In this document: positions 51,728 through 62,119 of the stretch, one piece after another
Numbering within the stretch: position 1 is the stretch's first letter
Layout: the number at the start of each line of letters is the position of its first letter
Assembly: GCA_946902875.1 (NCBI GenBank)
Contig: OX336338.1
Location: forward strand, 8,671,971-8,735,970
From: Nematopogon swammerdamellus
Taxonomy: Eukaryota > Arthropoda > Insecta > Lepidoptera > Adelidae
Length of the DNA stretch: 64,000 nt
Direction: 5' to 3'
Program-made: the position numbers and the translations under genes
The notes under the pieces: model-generated
Databases searched by the model: none
What the model saw: the letters and a program-made list of their open reading frames with translations, nothing else
What the model was told of the DNA's origin: nothing

Positions 51728-52404
51728 TGGAAATCATGAATATTGGCACAGCCGCTTAATAAGATAAAGAGTTTATGTAATATAATTTTTTTTTAATTAA
51801 ACGATATTTTCAAAACTGCTGCCAGATTTTTAGAACTGAACAAAATTTATATTTCATAAATACCTACATCTTCAAAACCTATTTCTTTTCAATTCAGTGT
51901 GTCTGTCTCTTGGTCTGCTCGCCTGTTGTCATAATATTTATAACATTTAATTGGCTTAGTCTAACCTACAATACAATAACTTATATAATCGTTTGGAATT
52001 AAATATTTCTACTAAGCTATAACCGTAATTTACCTAAAGTCATGCACCTATCTGTGTAAGTGAATATGTAAAACGTTTTTTGGTATAAAAATAAAAATTA
52101 TATAAACCAAAATTGATTTTATATGGAATTCAAACTTGGAAATTAACTGCGTTGAAGCCTTGAACCAACGACGACAATATCGCATTTGACCTATCGCCTA
52201 TCGGACTGAGGTCCATGTTCCGGCAAATGGTGTCCGAGTATTCGGAATTCGCTTCCCATGCGAAAAGAAATACCTCTCTGGTAGCGTAAAATAGTACTTT
52301 TCTCCTCTCTGTAATCTTCTCGTGTAATTTTCTCCTCTGCGCAAGGGGCGGTGATTTCGATAGAAAAGAACTAGAAAAATTATGAATTAAATATGTTTCT
52401 CTTT
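51728..52404. other. unassigned
   Basis: About 680 bp AT-rich; no feature supported. Confidence 0.3.
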
Positions 52405-52445
52405 TTTAACCCCCGACGAAAAAAAACGGAGGGGTGTTATAAGTT

Positions 52446-52486
<41 letters not shown>

Positions 52487-52900
52487 TGTCTGTGGCATCG
52501 TAGCAACCAAACGGATGGACCGATTTGAATGCGGTTTTTTTTATTAGAAAGCTTGTTTAATCGGGATGGTTCTTAGCTATGTTTGTAATCAAGTAATAAA
52601 GTAATTAAGTAATAAAAAAAATAATTATCTTAAAAAGTGGACCGATTTGCATGCGGTTTTTTTTTTAAAAAGCTTGAAATAAAAGTTAAATTACAAATTT
52701 AAAAAACCCCCGACTCTTAAAAAGTAAAAAATAATTTCCGCTTACTTACTTAAAGGAGTCGGGGGACCGCTAAGTAAATTAAATATAAAAACTCAAGAGT
52801 TGCGCGGGAATTTACTTAGCGGTCCACCGACTCCTTTAAGTAAGTAAACGGAAATTATTTTTTACTTTTTAAGAGTCGGGGGTTTTCTTTAAACAGTGAG
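52405..52900 (+). repeat. Rep-C copy with (GT)n and central palindrome
   Basis: 'ttaacccccgacgaaaaaaa', 'cggaggggtgttataagttt', a (gt)n run at about 52450-52486, 'tctgtggcatcgtagcaacc', 'atggaccgatttgaatgcgg'. Then a palindrome (about 52705-52892) with 75-bp arms centred on 'gtcgggggaccgctaagtaa' / 'ttacttagcggtccaccgac'. Mirror of 50240-50880. Confidence 0.75.
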
Positions 52901-52939
52901 TGAATTCTAATTACGTATGTTTATGCTTTACATTTTAGT

Positions 52940-53285
52940 CGTACAACCTACAACATCCGCGATCCAGCTCTTATCACCTTGGTGAACTAGGTGCCATGTC
53001 AATTCAGTGCTTCCCTTTGGTCGTGCCGACTACACTATATTGGACGGAAAACACGAACTATTTACATAGCCGGTTCGATAGGCGGTGGTACCAACCCGTG
53101 CAGGTTAAAAGCTACCACTTAGTATGTTAAGAAGGGAAGGGGCCTACAGTTTTACGTGGAATCCGAACCTCGGTCAGCCTACAACGGTCGAACGGTCACC
53201 CATCCAAGTTGTGACCGACTTCTGACTCAGGCGTGCTTCAGATCACGAAAGACCGATCGCACCACTGAGCTACCGAGCCTGGCAA
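52940..53285 (-). mobile_element. SINE-A, full length, tail eroded
   Basis: Body 'gtcgtgccgactacactata', 'gaactatttacatagccggt', 'ggtggtaccaacccg'. Head 'ggtcacccatccaagttgtg', 'cgcaccactgagctaccgag'. Confidence 0.75.
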
Positions 53286-53925
53286 ATCTACGAAGGTATT
53301 AAAACTTTTCACTTCATAATACGTGTAATAAAAATAATAAACTTAGTAAGTACATATCAATGATCTACAATATAATGGTGGTATAGTTCAACAGGATTTA
53401 TTTTCAATTTTAATATTATTCAGAACATACAGATATGTTATTATAACGTATATCTGTAAAATGTATCGCCAAATCCTTAGACAACCAGAACAGCGTTGTT
53501 TACAAAACATTGCAAATTTGTTCAGTAGTACAATATAACTATTTTTGAAACGATACTACGTCTCCAGTTTGCCCTACAGCATAAATTATGCAAATCATGG
53601 CAGTTTTGTTATGATTCTTATTTTTTCCGCAAGTTTATTTAAGGGTTAGATTGTTGTCATGATAGCGTTGTTGCAAATAACATTTTGCCAGTTGCGTCAA
53701 TATTATTAAAAATTGTCCCCGTACATCGATAACAACGCTGCGCGCTCGCGGTGCCGCACTAGCCGGCGTGATGGGTAAGTCGCGACGTGATTGGTTACTC
53801 CGAGACGTGTCCGTCGCAAAGATCGTGCGAATGAGATGTCCAGACCAACCAGCGGGGCCACGATGCGCTTTGAAACAGAGATAGGTACACGTGCCGCGCA
53901 CAATCTGATCTATCACACAGTCGTG
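53286..53925. other. unassigned, mixed composition
   Basis: Positions 53730-53925 are GC-richer ('gctgcgcgctcgcggtgccg', 'gtaagtcgcgacgtgattgg'), with open frames on both strands but no recognised protein. Confidence 0.3.
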
Positions 53926-53933
53926 TCGATGGC

Positions 53934-54355
53934 CAGGGCCGTCTTAGGCCATGCAGGGGCCCTTAGCCACATTTGGGACCCTTTTAGAAGGTAAAAAAAA
54001 AGGTAATGTAAACGTCAATAGGTATGTACTTGTGTTTAGTGACTTGAATATTATAAAGTTATTTAAATATTTGTATACAAATTATAGATTTCATTAAGAA
54101 ATTTTACGCTATGTATTTTTCTGATAGTTTTTTTAGATTTAATAAAATTTCGTTCACACTTAAAAAAATATTTAGAAATCTCATCGGGTTTGCGATTTAC
54201 ATTCAAGTTTAGAAATTTTATCAGGAATTCTTAGTAAAATACACAAAAAATTTAGTCTCTTTCGGTGTAAACGACGACGTCGGCACTTTGGGGCCTCATC
54301 GAGCCGGGGGCCCTGGGCTAGGGCCCCATGTGCCCTTGTAGAAAAGACTACCCTG
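53934..54355. mobile_element. hAT-type MITE, 8-bp TSD
   Basis: The termini CAGGGCCGTCTTAGGCC and (complement of right) CAGGGTAGTCTTTT are imperfect inverted repeats. Flanks TCGATGGC (53926-53933) and TCGACGGC (54356-54363) match in 7 of 8 bases. Subterminal 'gcaggggcccttag' and 'ggccctgggctagggcccc' are typical of non-autonomous hATs. No coding region. Confidence 0.75.
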
Positions 54356-54363
54356 TCGACGGC

Positions 54364-55078
54364 GAAGCGGCGGACAGACCCAATGGCCAAAACGGTGAAG
54401 GCGTTGCCTTGTTTACGGGAGGAAGTGCGTTCGAAGATGTATAGATACCACTATCTTTCTCATTCAGTCAGCGTGTAAGTGCATTTCCGCCATGAGAAAC
54501 GCTGAGAAAATGAAATACTAATCTTCTATAGTATCTATATGTTTACATAAATAAAAGTTAAATGCTGTTCGTTTGGTAAGCGCACCACTTGAAAACGGCT
54601 GGACCGATTTGGCAATTTTATTTTTATGTTCGTACTTCGTAGTAGTCCAAATAAGGTTTTAACTGTAAGAAAAAATTTGGACAGAATTCCACCTGAGCCA
54701 AGCCACGGGTTCAACTAGGTGTATAATAATAATAAAATTCTGTGAATCAGGTATTTATTTCCATTGAAAATTTGCTAAGTCTCGAGTATTCATCCTAAAT
54801 TATAAACTTTTCAAAATTATTCCATAAACGGAAAGTTGCAAACCGCGACCGGTGTCGTGTGGTCGGACGTCTCTGTTAACTTTTCAAATTCTAATTTGAA
54901 ATTAGATTTTAGCTTGCGCCTTCAGACTGTGAAGTTTCGAGGCGCGGAAGTGGTCGGTGCTCGTAACGGATACACACACAGAGACTTGTGGCAGATACAT
55001 TTACCTACATTTGCGCACAGAGCAGCGAGCGGCGGGCGTGCTCCCAGCCGTGTCATTTGTATTAGTTTTTTTATAAAT
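54364..55078. other. unassigned
   Basis: At 54458-54482, 'attcagtcagcgtgtaagtg' is a scrap of RTE 3' end (minus). At 54590-54720 a 'gaaaacggctggaccgattt' piece recalls a common lepidopteran repeat. 54830-55060 is GC-richer and unrecognised. Confidence 0.35.
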
Positions 55079-55079
55079 C

Positions 55080-55382
55080 GTGACATAGTTGGCTTCATCA
55101 CCTACTAGGCACACAAGTGATGTCACCCCCATAACAACTTGGTGAAGTAGGTGCCATGTCAGGTCAGTGCTTCCCTTTGGTTCCATACTGAAGACGGAAT
55201 ACACGAACTCTTCACATAGCCGCTTCGACTGACCTCTCATTCAGTGCGGTGGTACTAATCCGATCGGCTTAAGCCCTACCACTTAGGAAGTGAATGGATC
55301 TACACTTTCACGTGGAATCCGAAGCACGGCCAGCATCAACGGTCGAATGGTCACCCATCCAAATTGTTTCGGCGGGGTCTTT
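55080..55382 (-). mobile_element. SINE-A, diverged
   Basis: 'atcgtgacatagttggcttc', 'ttcacatagccgcttcgact', 'cattcagtgcggtggtacta' and 'aatggtcacccatccaaatt'. The head is truncated after the 5S-like part. Confidence 0.7.
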
Positions 55383-55425
55383 CAGACACCCCTTTCACTA
55401 AAATAGGTATAAATATAGTCGTAGC

Positions 55426-56154
55426 CAGTCCCGGATTATCCATATAGGCAGGCAATGTATGTAGGCAACTGCCTATTATGGGCCCAGCGCCGCCTAGGGG
55501 CCCCGCGGCCCGTGAGAAAAATGATGATGCCTTTTCATTTTACAAAGGTATTAAGTTAATTTTTATAGGACTTGTTATAAGCATATGGATGATTAATAAT
55601 GATTCATTTACAGTTAATCAAATAAATCATTGTTATAATTTTACTACAATCACCATGACTAAAAGAATGACTTAAAAGAATAGCCCCACTGCATCTCTCC
55701 CCGTGTATGTCGTAAAAGGCGACTAAGGGATATGACTCCCTTCTTATATTACTAGGTGGTAGGGTTTAACCCGCCCGGGTTGATACCACCACACTGAATG
55801 AAAGGTCGGTCGAAACGGCTATGTAAATAGTTCGTGTTTTCCGTCGATTTCAGTGTAGCCGGCACGAACGAAGGGAAGCACTGACGTGGCACCAAGTTCA
55901 CCCGGTGTTATGGGCTGACATCACGAATGTTAGAGGTGATTTAGCCAACCGTGTCAGTATCCATGAAAAAAAAAAAAATGACCATTTGAAAGAATTCCAT
56001 CAAATTACATTACATTACCTATAAATAGTTCTATTTTAATAAATGGCATTCATTTAAATGACTACCTACCTACCTAGAGACCTATCTGCCTAAAGGTAGA
56101 GGGGCCCGAGACTACCGTTGCCTAGGAACCTCTATATGGCTTAATCCGGGCCTG
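55426..56154. mobile_element. hAT-type element with perfect 8-bp TSD, carrying a nested SINE
   Basis: The termini CAGTCCCGGATTATCCA and (complement) CAGGCCCGGATTAAGCCA are matched, with GTCGTAGC on both sides (55418-55425 and 56155-56162). Without the SINE the element is about 420 bp. Subterminal 'cctaggggccccgcggccc' and 'ctaaaggtagaggggccc' are GC-rich. No transposase. Confidence 0.85.
55672..55976 (+). mobile_element. A/B chimeric SINE nested in a hAT element
   Basis: It begins at 'ttaaaagaatagccccactg' (5'-truncated Rep-B head), passes the shared junction, and ends 'gtgtcagtatccatgaaaaa'. AATGAC on both sides (55666-55671 and 55977-55982) is a target duplication. Its insertion postdates the hAT. 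Confidence 0.85.
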
Positions 56155-56162
56155 GTCGTAGC

Positions 56163-56314
56163 ATGTAGGCGGAAAACAAAAATATTATAAAGGGAGACGA
56201 TAAAGTTGCATAGCATGTAAACGAAAAATATCACTCGAATGGCGATACGAAATTGTAATAGAGCACGTGGATGAAGTCTGGTCGATTGCCGTTTACATTG
56301 CGGCGTACGTGTTG
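56163..56314. other. unassigned spacer between hAT elements
   Basis: About 150 bp, no feature. Confidence 0.3.
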
Positions 56315-56723
56315 CAAGGGCGTAGCCAGCATTTTGTTCAGAGGGGGGCAGACAATGGAAAACTAATAGGTGAAAAAAACAATCAATCTTGGTATTCTTG
56401 GTAGATCGAGGTATTCTCTTGTCATTCCATAGTTTATAGTATAAATTTAAGACCATTGCTCGGCTCCATAAACGGAAAAGTCTAAATGGTAGTAAGTATT
56501 GGCAGAAACTTTATGATTTTTCTTTAAAATCAATCAATGACAATTTAACATTGGACTGGAATTTTTGAATGATGAATTTTTTAATGATTTTAAATGGAAC
56601 ATTGCCTAAAATTACTTATTTACTCTTCGGTTCGGGAGCACTTCGAGCGCGTACCCACATCCAGCTAGAGGGGGGCAGCGGCCCCCCCCCCCCCCCCCCT
56701 GCCTGTACCTGGCTACGCCCTTG
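56315..56723. mobile_element. hAT-type MITE with 8-bp TSD and poly-C tract
   Basis: A 15-bp perfect inverted repeat CAAGGGCGTAGCCAG lies at both ends. The flanks ACGTGTTG (56307-56314) and ACGTGTCG (56724-56731) match in 7 of 8 bases. Near the right end is a run of about 18 C (56682-56699) after 'ggggggcagcgg', an unstable homopolymer. AT-rich core, no ORF. Confidence 0.8.
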
Positions 56724-56809
56724 ACGTGTCGCCTCTGAATTGCAAGATACGCGATTGTACCTGAACAAAGAAGTCTGATCAAAAATTTATTAGTAAGAAA
56801 TACCGACGC

Positions 56810-57000
56810 ACTCCCTGCCCGTTCATTTCCTCCCGAGTACAACCTGGGGGTTTTAAAAAAGGCGTGAAATGGCGTCAGGCCGGCATGGCATTCGCAATCA
56901 CCGTGCATCACAGAATGTCCGTGAGCATCGTTAGACCATCGAAATTTGTAGGTTCGATTTCGAGGAACGATTCCACATGTCGCGCTTTCCATAAAAAAAC
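56810..57000 (+). pseudogene. LINE-E 3' fragment
   Basis: 'gcactccctgcccgttcatt', 'cctcccgagtacaacctggg', 'gtcaggccggcatggcattc' and 'accgtgcatcacagaatgtc', ending 'cgctttccataaaaaaac'. An A-rich 3' end closes it. Same family as the neighbour at 57292-58085 but opposite strand. Confidence 0.7.
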
Positions 57001-57025
57001 CTACAGGCAGCAGTGAATTTAAATT

Positions 57026-57283
57026 TTAATTCAAATTGTCAATTAAATATTGCATACTTCTCAGGAATAGTGATAGGGCATGACTATTCCTGAGAAGACG
57101 AATGATATCGAGCCACTGCAAACAATTTCGAAAATCAGATATATGATCAAACTTGCGCAAACCATAGATATATCGGATACACAGTTTGAGAAGACGATCA
57201 AGTTTGTTAAGTAGCTCTTCATTAAGATTAAGATAACACACATCGGCATAATAGAATCTGAGTCGATAGACTACTTTTATCAC
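57026..57283 (-). pseudogene. LINE ORF C-terminus (third LINE family)
   Basis: An 85-codon open frame: YYADVCYLNLNEELLNKLDR, LLKLCIRYIYGLRKFDHISD, CLQWLDIIRLLRNSHAL. The motif order Y-DV-Y--L-EEL--KLDRL---CIR-I-GLRK-DHI is the conserved C-terminal region downstream of the RT in jockey-superfamily LINEs. The reading frame is intact, but the RT is missing. Confidence 0.75.
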
Positions 57284-57291
57284 AGTACGGA

Positions 57292-58085
57292 CTAAAATGT
57301 CGTTAGTAACATGGTAACAGTGGTTTCAGTATAAGTTCTATAGTACTGCCGTTCCATGTCCATACCATCTTTTTTTATGGATAGCGCGACATGAGGCATC
57401 GCTTCACCATGGACATTCTGTGATGCACGGGGATTTCGAATGCCATGCCGGCCTGACAGGAGCCTTTTCACGCCCCTTTTGAAAAACCCCAGGCTGTACT
57501 TGGGAGGAAATAGATGGGCAGGGAGTGCGTTCCACATTTTCCCGGTTCTGTGAATAAAAGACCTACAGAACCGGTTGGTGCGCATCACTGGTAGGTCGAT
57601 TGAATAGGGGTGCATCTCCTGCCCAGTAAGCGTAGTGCGGAGGTGGAATGGGGACGGCGGAATCGCGTTAAACAGCTCCTCCGAACACTCCCCATGAAAT
57701 AGACGACGAACACACTTAGGGAGCCGACGTACCTACGGAGTTGCAGTGGTTCTAAGTCGCGGACCACCACCACGCTTGAGTCTAGTGGCGCAAGCTGGTA
57801 TTTACCTAGCTGAGCCATCCCACAAGTGCGAGCAGTACTCCAAGCAGGACCTAACCTGTGTTTTGTACAACGTCAGTTTTTGGCCCGGCGTGAAGTACCG
57901 TCGCACCTTGTTCAGTAAACCCAGCTTTTTTGAGTCCAGCTTGGCCTTGCCCTCAATGTGGCGCCGGTAATTCAAGTCTTGCGACAGTTCGACACCGAGG
58001 ACCCCGAGTTTTGTCCCTGAAGGAAGGAGTTGGCGTGAACGCCGTTTTCTTCACACTGAACGCACACACTCGATGCGTTTCCATC
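57292..58085 (-). pseudogene. LINE-E reverse transcriptase C-terminal region, frameshifted
   Basis: Reading leftward, fragments in order are CAFSVKKTAFTPTPSFRD, a shift, GVLGVELSQDLNYRRHIEGK, KKLGLLNKVRRYFTPGQKL, TLYKTQVRSCLEYCSHLWDG, a shift, RDLEPLQLRR, a shift near 57695, ECSEELFNAIPP, and FIHRTGKMWNALPAHLFPP. This is the thumb-to-C-terminus part of an R1/jockey-type lepidopteran LINE ORF. At least three frameshifts disable it. The polymerase core is not present. Confidence 0.85.
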
Positions 58086-58262
58086 TACTCCTGCCTACAG
58101 TATGGAACATACCAAATTATATTGAACTGACAGACTGTCTGCACGTTAGGATGCCAGACCACTACCTACACCGCCACCCACACCTCTCTGGTAGTATGCT
58201 TGACCGGGTACTGGCGGTTAATTGCTAGTACGACCTTGTTTGCTATCGCTGCTAACGTTAGA
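58086..58262. other. unassigned
   Basis: Short spacer; no feature. Confidence 0.3.
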
Positions 58263-58264
58263 AT

Positions 58265-58498
58265 AAAAAAAATTCGCCAAGTGCGAGTTGGACTCGCGCA
58301 CCGAGAGTTACGTACTATCACACAATACATTTCTATTATATATGTACAAAAATAATAGTTTTTTTTTCGGAAAATCACGAAACGCCTAAATAAAAACTAC
58401 AGCAATGGTTTGACTGTCAGGCATTCGTGTAGATGAAATATACAAAAATATATTTTTTATATGACATAACTACAAAACAATGTTTATATGACATAACT
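58265..58498 (-). repeat. Rep-H end, long subtype
   Basis: 'ttcgccaagtgcgagttgga', 'ctcgcgcaccgagagttacg', 'cggaaaatcacgaaacgcct' and 'caatggtttgactgtcaggc' are the reverse complement of 35770-35998. Confidence 0.7.
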
Positions 58499-58499
58499 T

Positions 58500-58560
58500 C
58501 AGATGTGCCCAGCACATTGCCACTTCAGTTTGCTAATTTTCTTACCAAAGTTGCCTACCG
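58500..58560 (-). pseudogene. RTE LINE scrap
   Basis: 'agatgtgcccagcacattgc' + 'cacttcagtttgctaatttt' is antisense to the RTE KLKWQWAGHV-type segment. Confidence 0.5.
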
Positions 58561-58745
58561 TATTCCTTATGAACAATAAATGACACCTTCAATGTACACC
58601 TACATAATATGCACATAACAAGAGCACATAAGTATGTATGTACAAATTTAACACTTACATATGTTAGTTAAATGTTTGTGGAGCAAAAAAGAATGTCTAC
58701 ATAATATGTACCTTTGTATATGTATATTCGTTTTTATAAAAATTA
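58561..58745. other. unassigned AT-rich
   Basis: Nothing recognised. Confidence 0.3.
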
Positions 58746-58908
58746 TACAGGGTGTCCGCAGTAAGGTATGGAATACTGAAAGTGCTGCTTGTGTACGGGA
58801 AACTGAATAAGTTTGTTTTGCCATTTTTTTTTTGAAGAAAATGTTTTTTTTTTCTTTTGTGCTTACATTTTATGGCCAATGCTACTGCCTTACTGCGGAT
58901 ATCCTGTA
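58746..58908. mobile_element. TA-flanked MITE with 21-bp TIR
   Basis: The left 'tacagggtgtccgcagtaag' and the complement of the right 'tacaggatatccgcagtaag' differ at two sites. The ends lie at TA. Length 163 bp, AT-rich core, no ORF. Tc1/mariner-type by TA duplication. Confidence 0.7.
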
Positions 58909-59154
58909 AAGGTAGTACTTCATCGTTACATAAATACAAAATATTCTACATATTCTATTCTATAGCGTGTGTGACCCCCAGGATTTGAAAGCAAGGCCAT
59001 AGTGGTTCTTGAACAAAGTTTGAGTATCGCTGGGCTGCGGCCTTTGGAAAGGATCACGGTTTTACAACGTTATAGCTTATATTAGCTGCACGTATCATCC
59101 TGAATACCGCTCGGAACAAGCTACATTAATATCCGCATGCCCACACGTAATTAC
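58909..59154. other. unassigned
   Basis: Nothing recognised. Confidence 0.3.
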
Positions 59155-59280
59155 GTGGGACGACGACATCAAGTACGTCGGCGGAAAGCAGTGGTTCCAT
59201 ACCGCTGAAGACCGGGAGAACTGGAGGAAAATTGAAGAGGCGTATTTCCAGCAGTGGACGCATACACGCTGACTGACTTA
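59155..59280 (+). pseudogene. RTE LINE 3' fragment
   Basis: 'tgggacgacgacatcaagta', 'cgtcggcggaaagcagtggt', 'accgctgaagaccgggagaa' and 'tccagcagtggacgcataca', ending 'cgctgactgactt'. Sense 3' end, 126 bp. Confidence 0.75.
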
Positions 59281-59379
59281 TTTGTTAGTTTTACATTTCT
59301 TACTCTTTCTCACCTACGGGAACTAAATCCAAATAATTTAATTGCTGTCTTTGTCTAGTAAATCTTACAGGTTCTGCTA

Positions 59380-59401
59380 AACCTAACCTAACCTAACCTA
59401 T
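59380..59401 (+). repeat. short interstitial telomere-like (CCTAA)n
   Basis: Four copies of CCTAA (complement of TTAGG, the lepidopteran telomere unit) in 'aacctaacctaacctaacct'. Too short to be a functional telomere; shorter traces are at 9437 and 28201. Confidence 0.55.
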
Positions 59402-59479
59402 AGATATTATAGATATATAGATATATCATTCTGATTTTTTAAATATTCCACCAGTATTAAATTACTGCATTAATGTATA

Positions 59480-59665
59480 TTTTTCGAGCCAGCCATAAGG
59501 TGTCTAACGACGCCCATGGACATTCGTTCATATGCGGAGGTTGCGAATGCCATGCCAGCCTGACATGTGCCCATTCACGACCCTCTGGAAGGACCCGAGA
59601 CTGTGAGACTGTACTTGGGGGCAAATATATGAGCAGGGAGAGCGTTACAGAATTTATCGGTTCTA
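59480..59665 (-). pseudogene. LINE-E 3' fragment
   Basis: 'ccataaggtgtctaacgacg', 'atgcggaggttgcgaatgcc', 'atgccagcctgacatgtgcc' and 'gtacttgggggcaaatatat'. Orientation as 57292-58085. Confidence 0.65.
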
Positions 59666-60204
59666 TATTGCACACTTACTATTGTTCTTTCTTTAGTACT
59701 GCATTGTCCGCCCCTACACGTTTGATCGTTCAGGGGACGGTCGCATTCAGGGAACGTTCACGTTCAAAGGGAGAACAATAAAGTATATTCTCATTTAATT
59801 TTCATTTGATTTCATGTAGGGTTTCATAAAAACTTATGTACCTATGTAGACAGGCAGAGCCAGACTATCAGCCACGACGTGACCTCTGTTTTATTTTCGG
59901 TTCTGAACATTCGAGAAATAAAAGATGGAAATAAATAAATGAATCGGATCGCTAGAAACGCTGATTGCGATCATTGTAACAAAACAAAAGCGCGGAGAAG
60001 TCAAATTACATGAAGAATGGTCTGCGTCAGCGCCAGCGCTTGAAGCGCTTCAGAAATAGCGAACTAGAAACACTGCCACGTCACCGACGACACTTTCTTG
60101 TATTCCATTTAAACTACAAAGTTCATAGTGTTTGCAATTGCATGAGGTTATATTAATTAAATAAAAAAACATATTTTTATTAAAAATATAAAATATATCG
60201 TTCA
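59666..60204. other. unassigned
   Basis: 'ttcagggaacgttcacgttc' and 'gaaacgctgattgcgatcat' are not repeated elsewhere in the window. No gene. Confidence 0.3.
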
Positions 60205-60570
60205 CTCTCTTTTGCCCGCGGCTTCGCTCGCGTGAAATTCGTAGGTACTTAAAAAAGAAGAAAGTAAGTAAGCCCGCTACCGTACCGTTATTTCGGCGCG
60301 CGGAACAATTCGGTTTGTATGAGAGCCACATCTTAGCGTCCCGGACGGAACTGAATTTTATTTACCCTATCCTTTGTAACGTATAGCTAAATGTGCTTGT
60401 ACTAAGTTTCGAATTCGAATAATTGGTTTATGAGTTATGGAGGAACATACATACATACAGAAAAGATTTCTAAAAATTATACATTTAGTTTTAGCATCAA
60501 CCATAGAGTCTACAAACGCAATATATCATAAAATTAGTAACTTACTCCATGACCAGACCATCCCTTACAG
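60205..60570 (+). repeat. Rep-F copy
   Basis: 'ttttgcccgcggcttcgctc', 'ccgttatttcggcgcgcgga', 'gagccacatcttagcgtccc', 'gagttatggaggaacataca' and 'taacttactccatgaccaga'. Colinear with 25125-25490. Confidence 0.75.
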
Positions 60571-60893
60571 ATTTATTAATAGTATTCCAATTCGCTGCCG
60601 GAAGAAACGACGGTTATCTGTTGGTAAAAGTGGCATTTCTCACAGAGTTGGCAGTAATAAACCGTCAGCTACATTTTAACCGAAGGGTTTGAAATCAGCC
60701 CCTAATCAGAAAGAACAGATCAACAGATCACTGTATAACCAAACATTATAAATTATACCTGCTTGATTTAGGTACCGACTGCCGACATGGCAGCTAGTTG
60801 TATTGTACTAAATACATGCGTGATCTAATGCAAATATATCGTAATATATGGATGTTTTGTCAGTGCGTCAGTGCGGTGCTTTGTCCCGCAGCT
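60571..60893. other. unassigned
   Basis: No gene recognised. Confidence 0.3.
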
Positions 60894-60894
60894 C

Positions 60895-61272
60895 CGGTAG
60901 CTCAGTGGTGCGGTCGGTCGACTGTCGGTCGTGATCATAAGCGCACCTGGACGCGGTCAGTGCTTGGATGGGTGACCTCTCGGCCGCTGCAGGTTGACCG
61001 TGGTTCATATTCCACGTAAAACTGTAGGTCCCTTCCCTTTTTACTTTACTAGGTGGTAAGGTTTAGCCCGCCCGGGTCGGTACCACCGCAATGAAAGAAA
61101 GGTCGGTTGAAACGGCAATGTAAATAGTTCGTGTTTTCTGTCCAGTTCAGTGAAGCCGGCACGACGTCCGAAGGGAAGCTGACATGGCACCTAGTTCACC
61201 AAGGTGTTATGGGCTGAAATCACGGATTTAGTAGGTGATGAAGCCAACCGTGTCAGTTTCCATAAAAAAAAA
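60895..61272 (+). mobile_element. SINE-A, full length
   Basis: The head 'ctccggtagctcagtggtgc' (A box) leads into 'ataagcgcacctggacgcgg' and 'tcagtgcttggatgggtgac' (5S-like), then 'ttcatattccacg', the whole body and 'gtgtcagtttccataaaaaa'. About 375 bp. Confidence 0.85.
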
Positions 61273-62099
61273 TGTTTTTGTTTTTATTTATTTTAATAAA
61301 ATCGATCTTACAGCTTTGTGGATTATTTCCTTGCCCATACAGATAGTCAACCTTGCAGACAACATTGCAATTGTTATTGTAAAAGTTCCTTCAAGGTGTT
61401 TTCCTTCACCAGCGTGATGGGCGGTACGCACTTTTACATATTTCGCCCAATCACACGCATGTCCAAGAACGAGTTTATGTTGCTAGGCTATACGGTTATG
61501 ATATGACGGAGCTTCGAGCAGCGTGTCAAATTATTTTACCGTTTGGCCCTACGGACCCCCAAAAAGCGGACCCGAAAACCGGTATGAACTGGCTGGAGTC
61601 AGTTAATTGCAAATCGAAACACGGCCTGGTACCTGAGGTGCGCTTTTGTGCCGGTTTGTGTCACGATTTCGTACAGCGCACATCTCTGTACTGTTGTGCT
61701 GTGCTCGCACGATGGACAGCCTCGTGCAGTTCGTGTCACGATTGTCCAACGCGCACGAAGTAGCACAAACTTGCACGTTTTGACTGCATTATGCAAACTG
61801 TCTTGGTTTTAGTTCAGCGTGATTGTACATTTCACTTTATTATTTTATAAGATCTTCAACTAAAGTATGTATGTATCCCTCAATGTCTAAGATTAAATAA
61901 TCTTTGCCAGACATTTTAAATGAATAAATACCTAGGTAAATAAATATTATAGACTTTACTGCGATGCAGAAGGCGGACTTTGCCGACACGCGCCAAGGAC
62001 GAGTGAAGCATGCAGCACTCACAATGCACAGCACAGCACAGTAGAGATTGTAAGGTTCAAATTTTAACCTTAAGTTCAAATTGTAAAATTAAAAATTTC
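61273..62099. other. unassigned
   Basis: An 86-codon plus frame at 61503-61763 (PFGPTDPQKADPKTG; CCAVLARWTASCSSCHDC) is cysteine-rich but unrecognised. The segment 'tttgtgccggtttgtgtcac' to 'gcacgaag' has repeated 'gtgtcacgatt' words, so a decayed repeat is likely. Confidence 0.3.
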
Positions 62100-62119
62100 C
62101 TGGCAAAATATTCATATAA

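Noticed and set aside
53635..53994. GC-rich overlapping frames
   Set aside because: Both strands are open and the plus frame runs into a hAT MITE; no recognisable protein.
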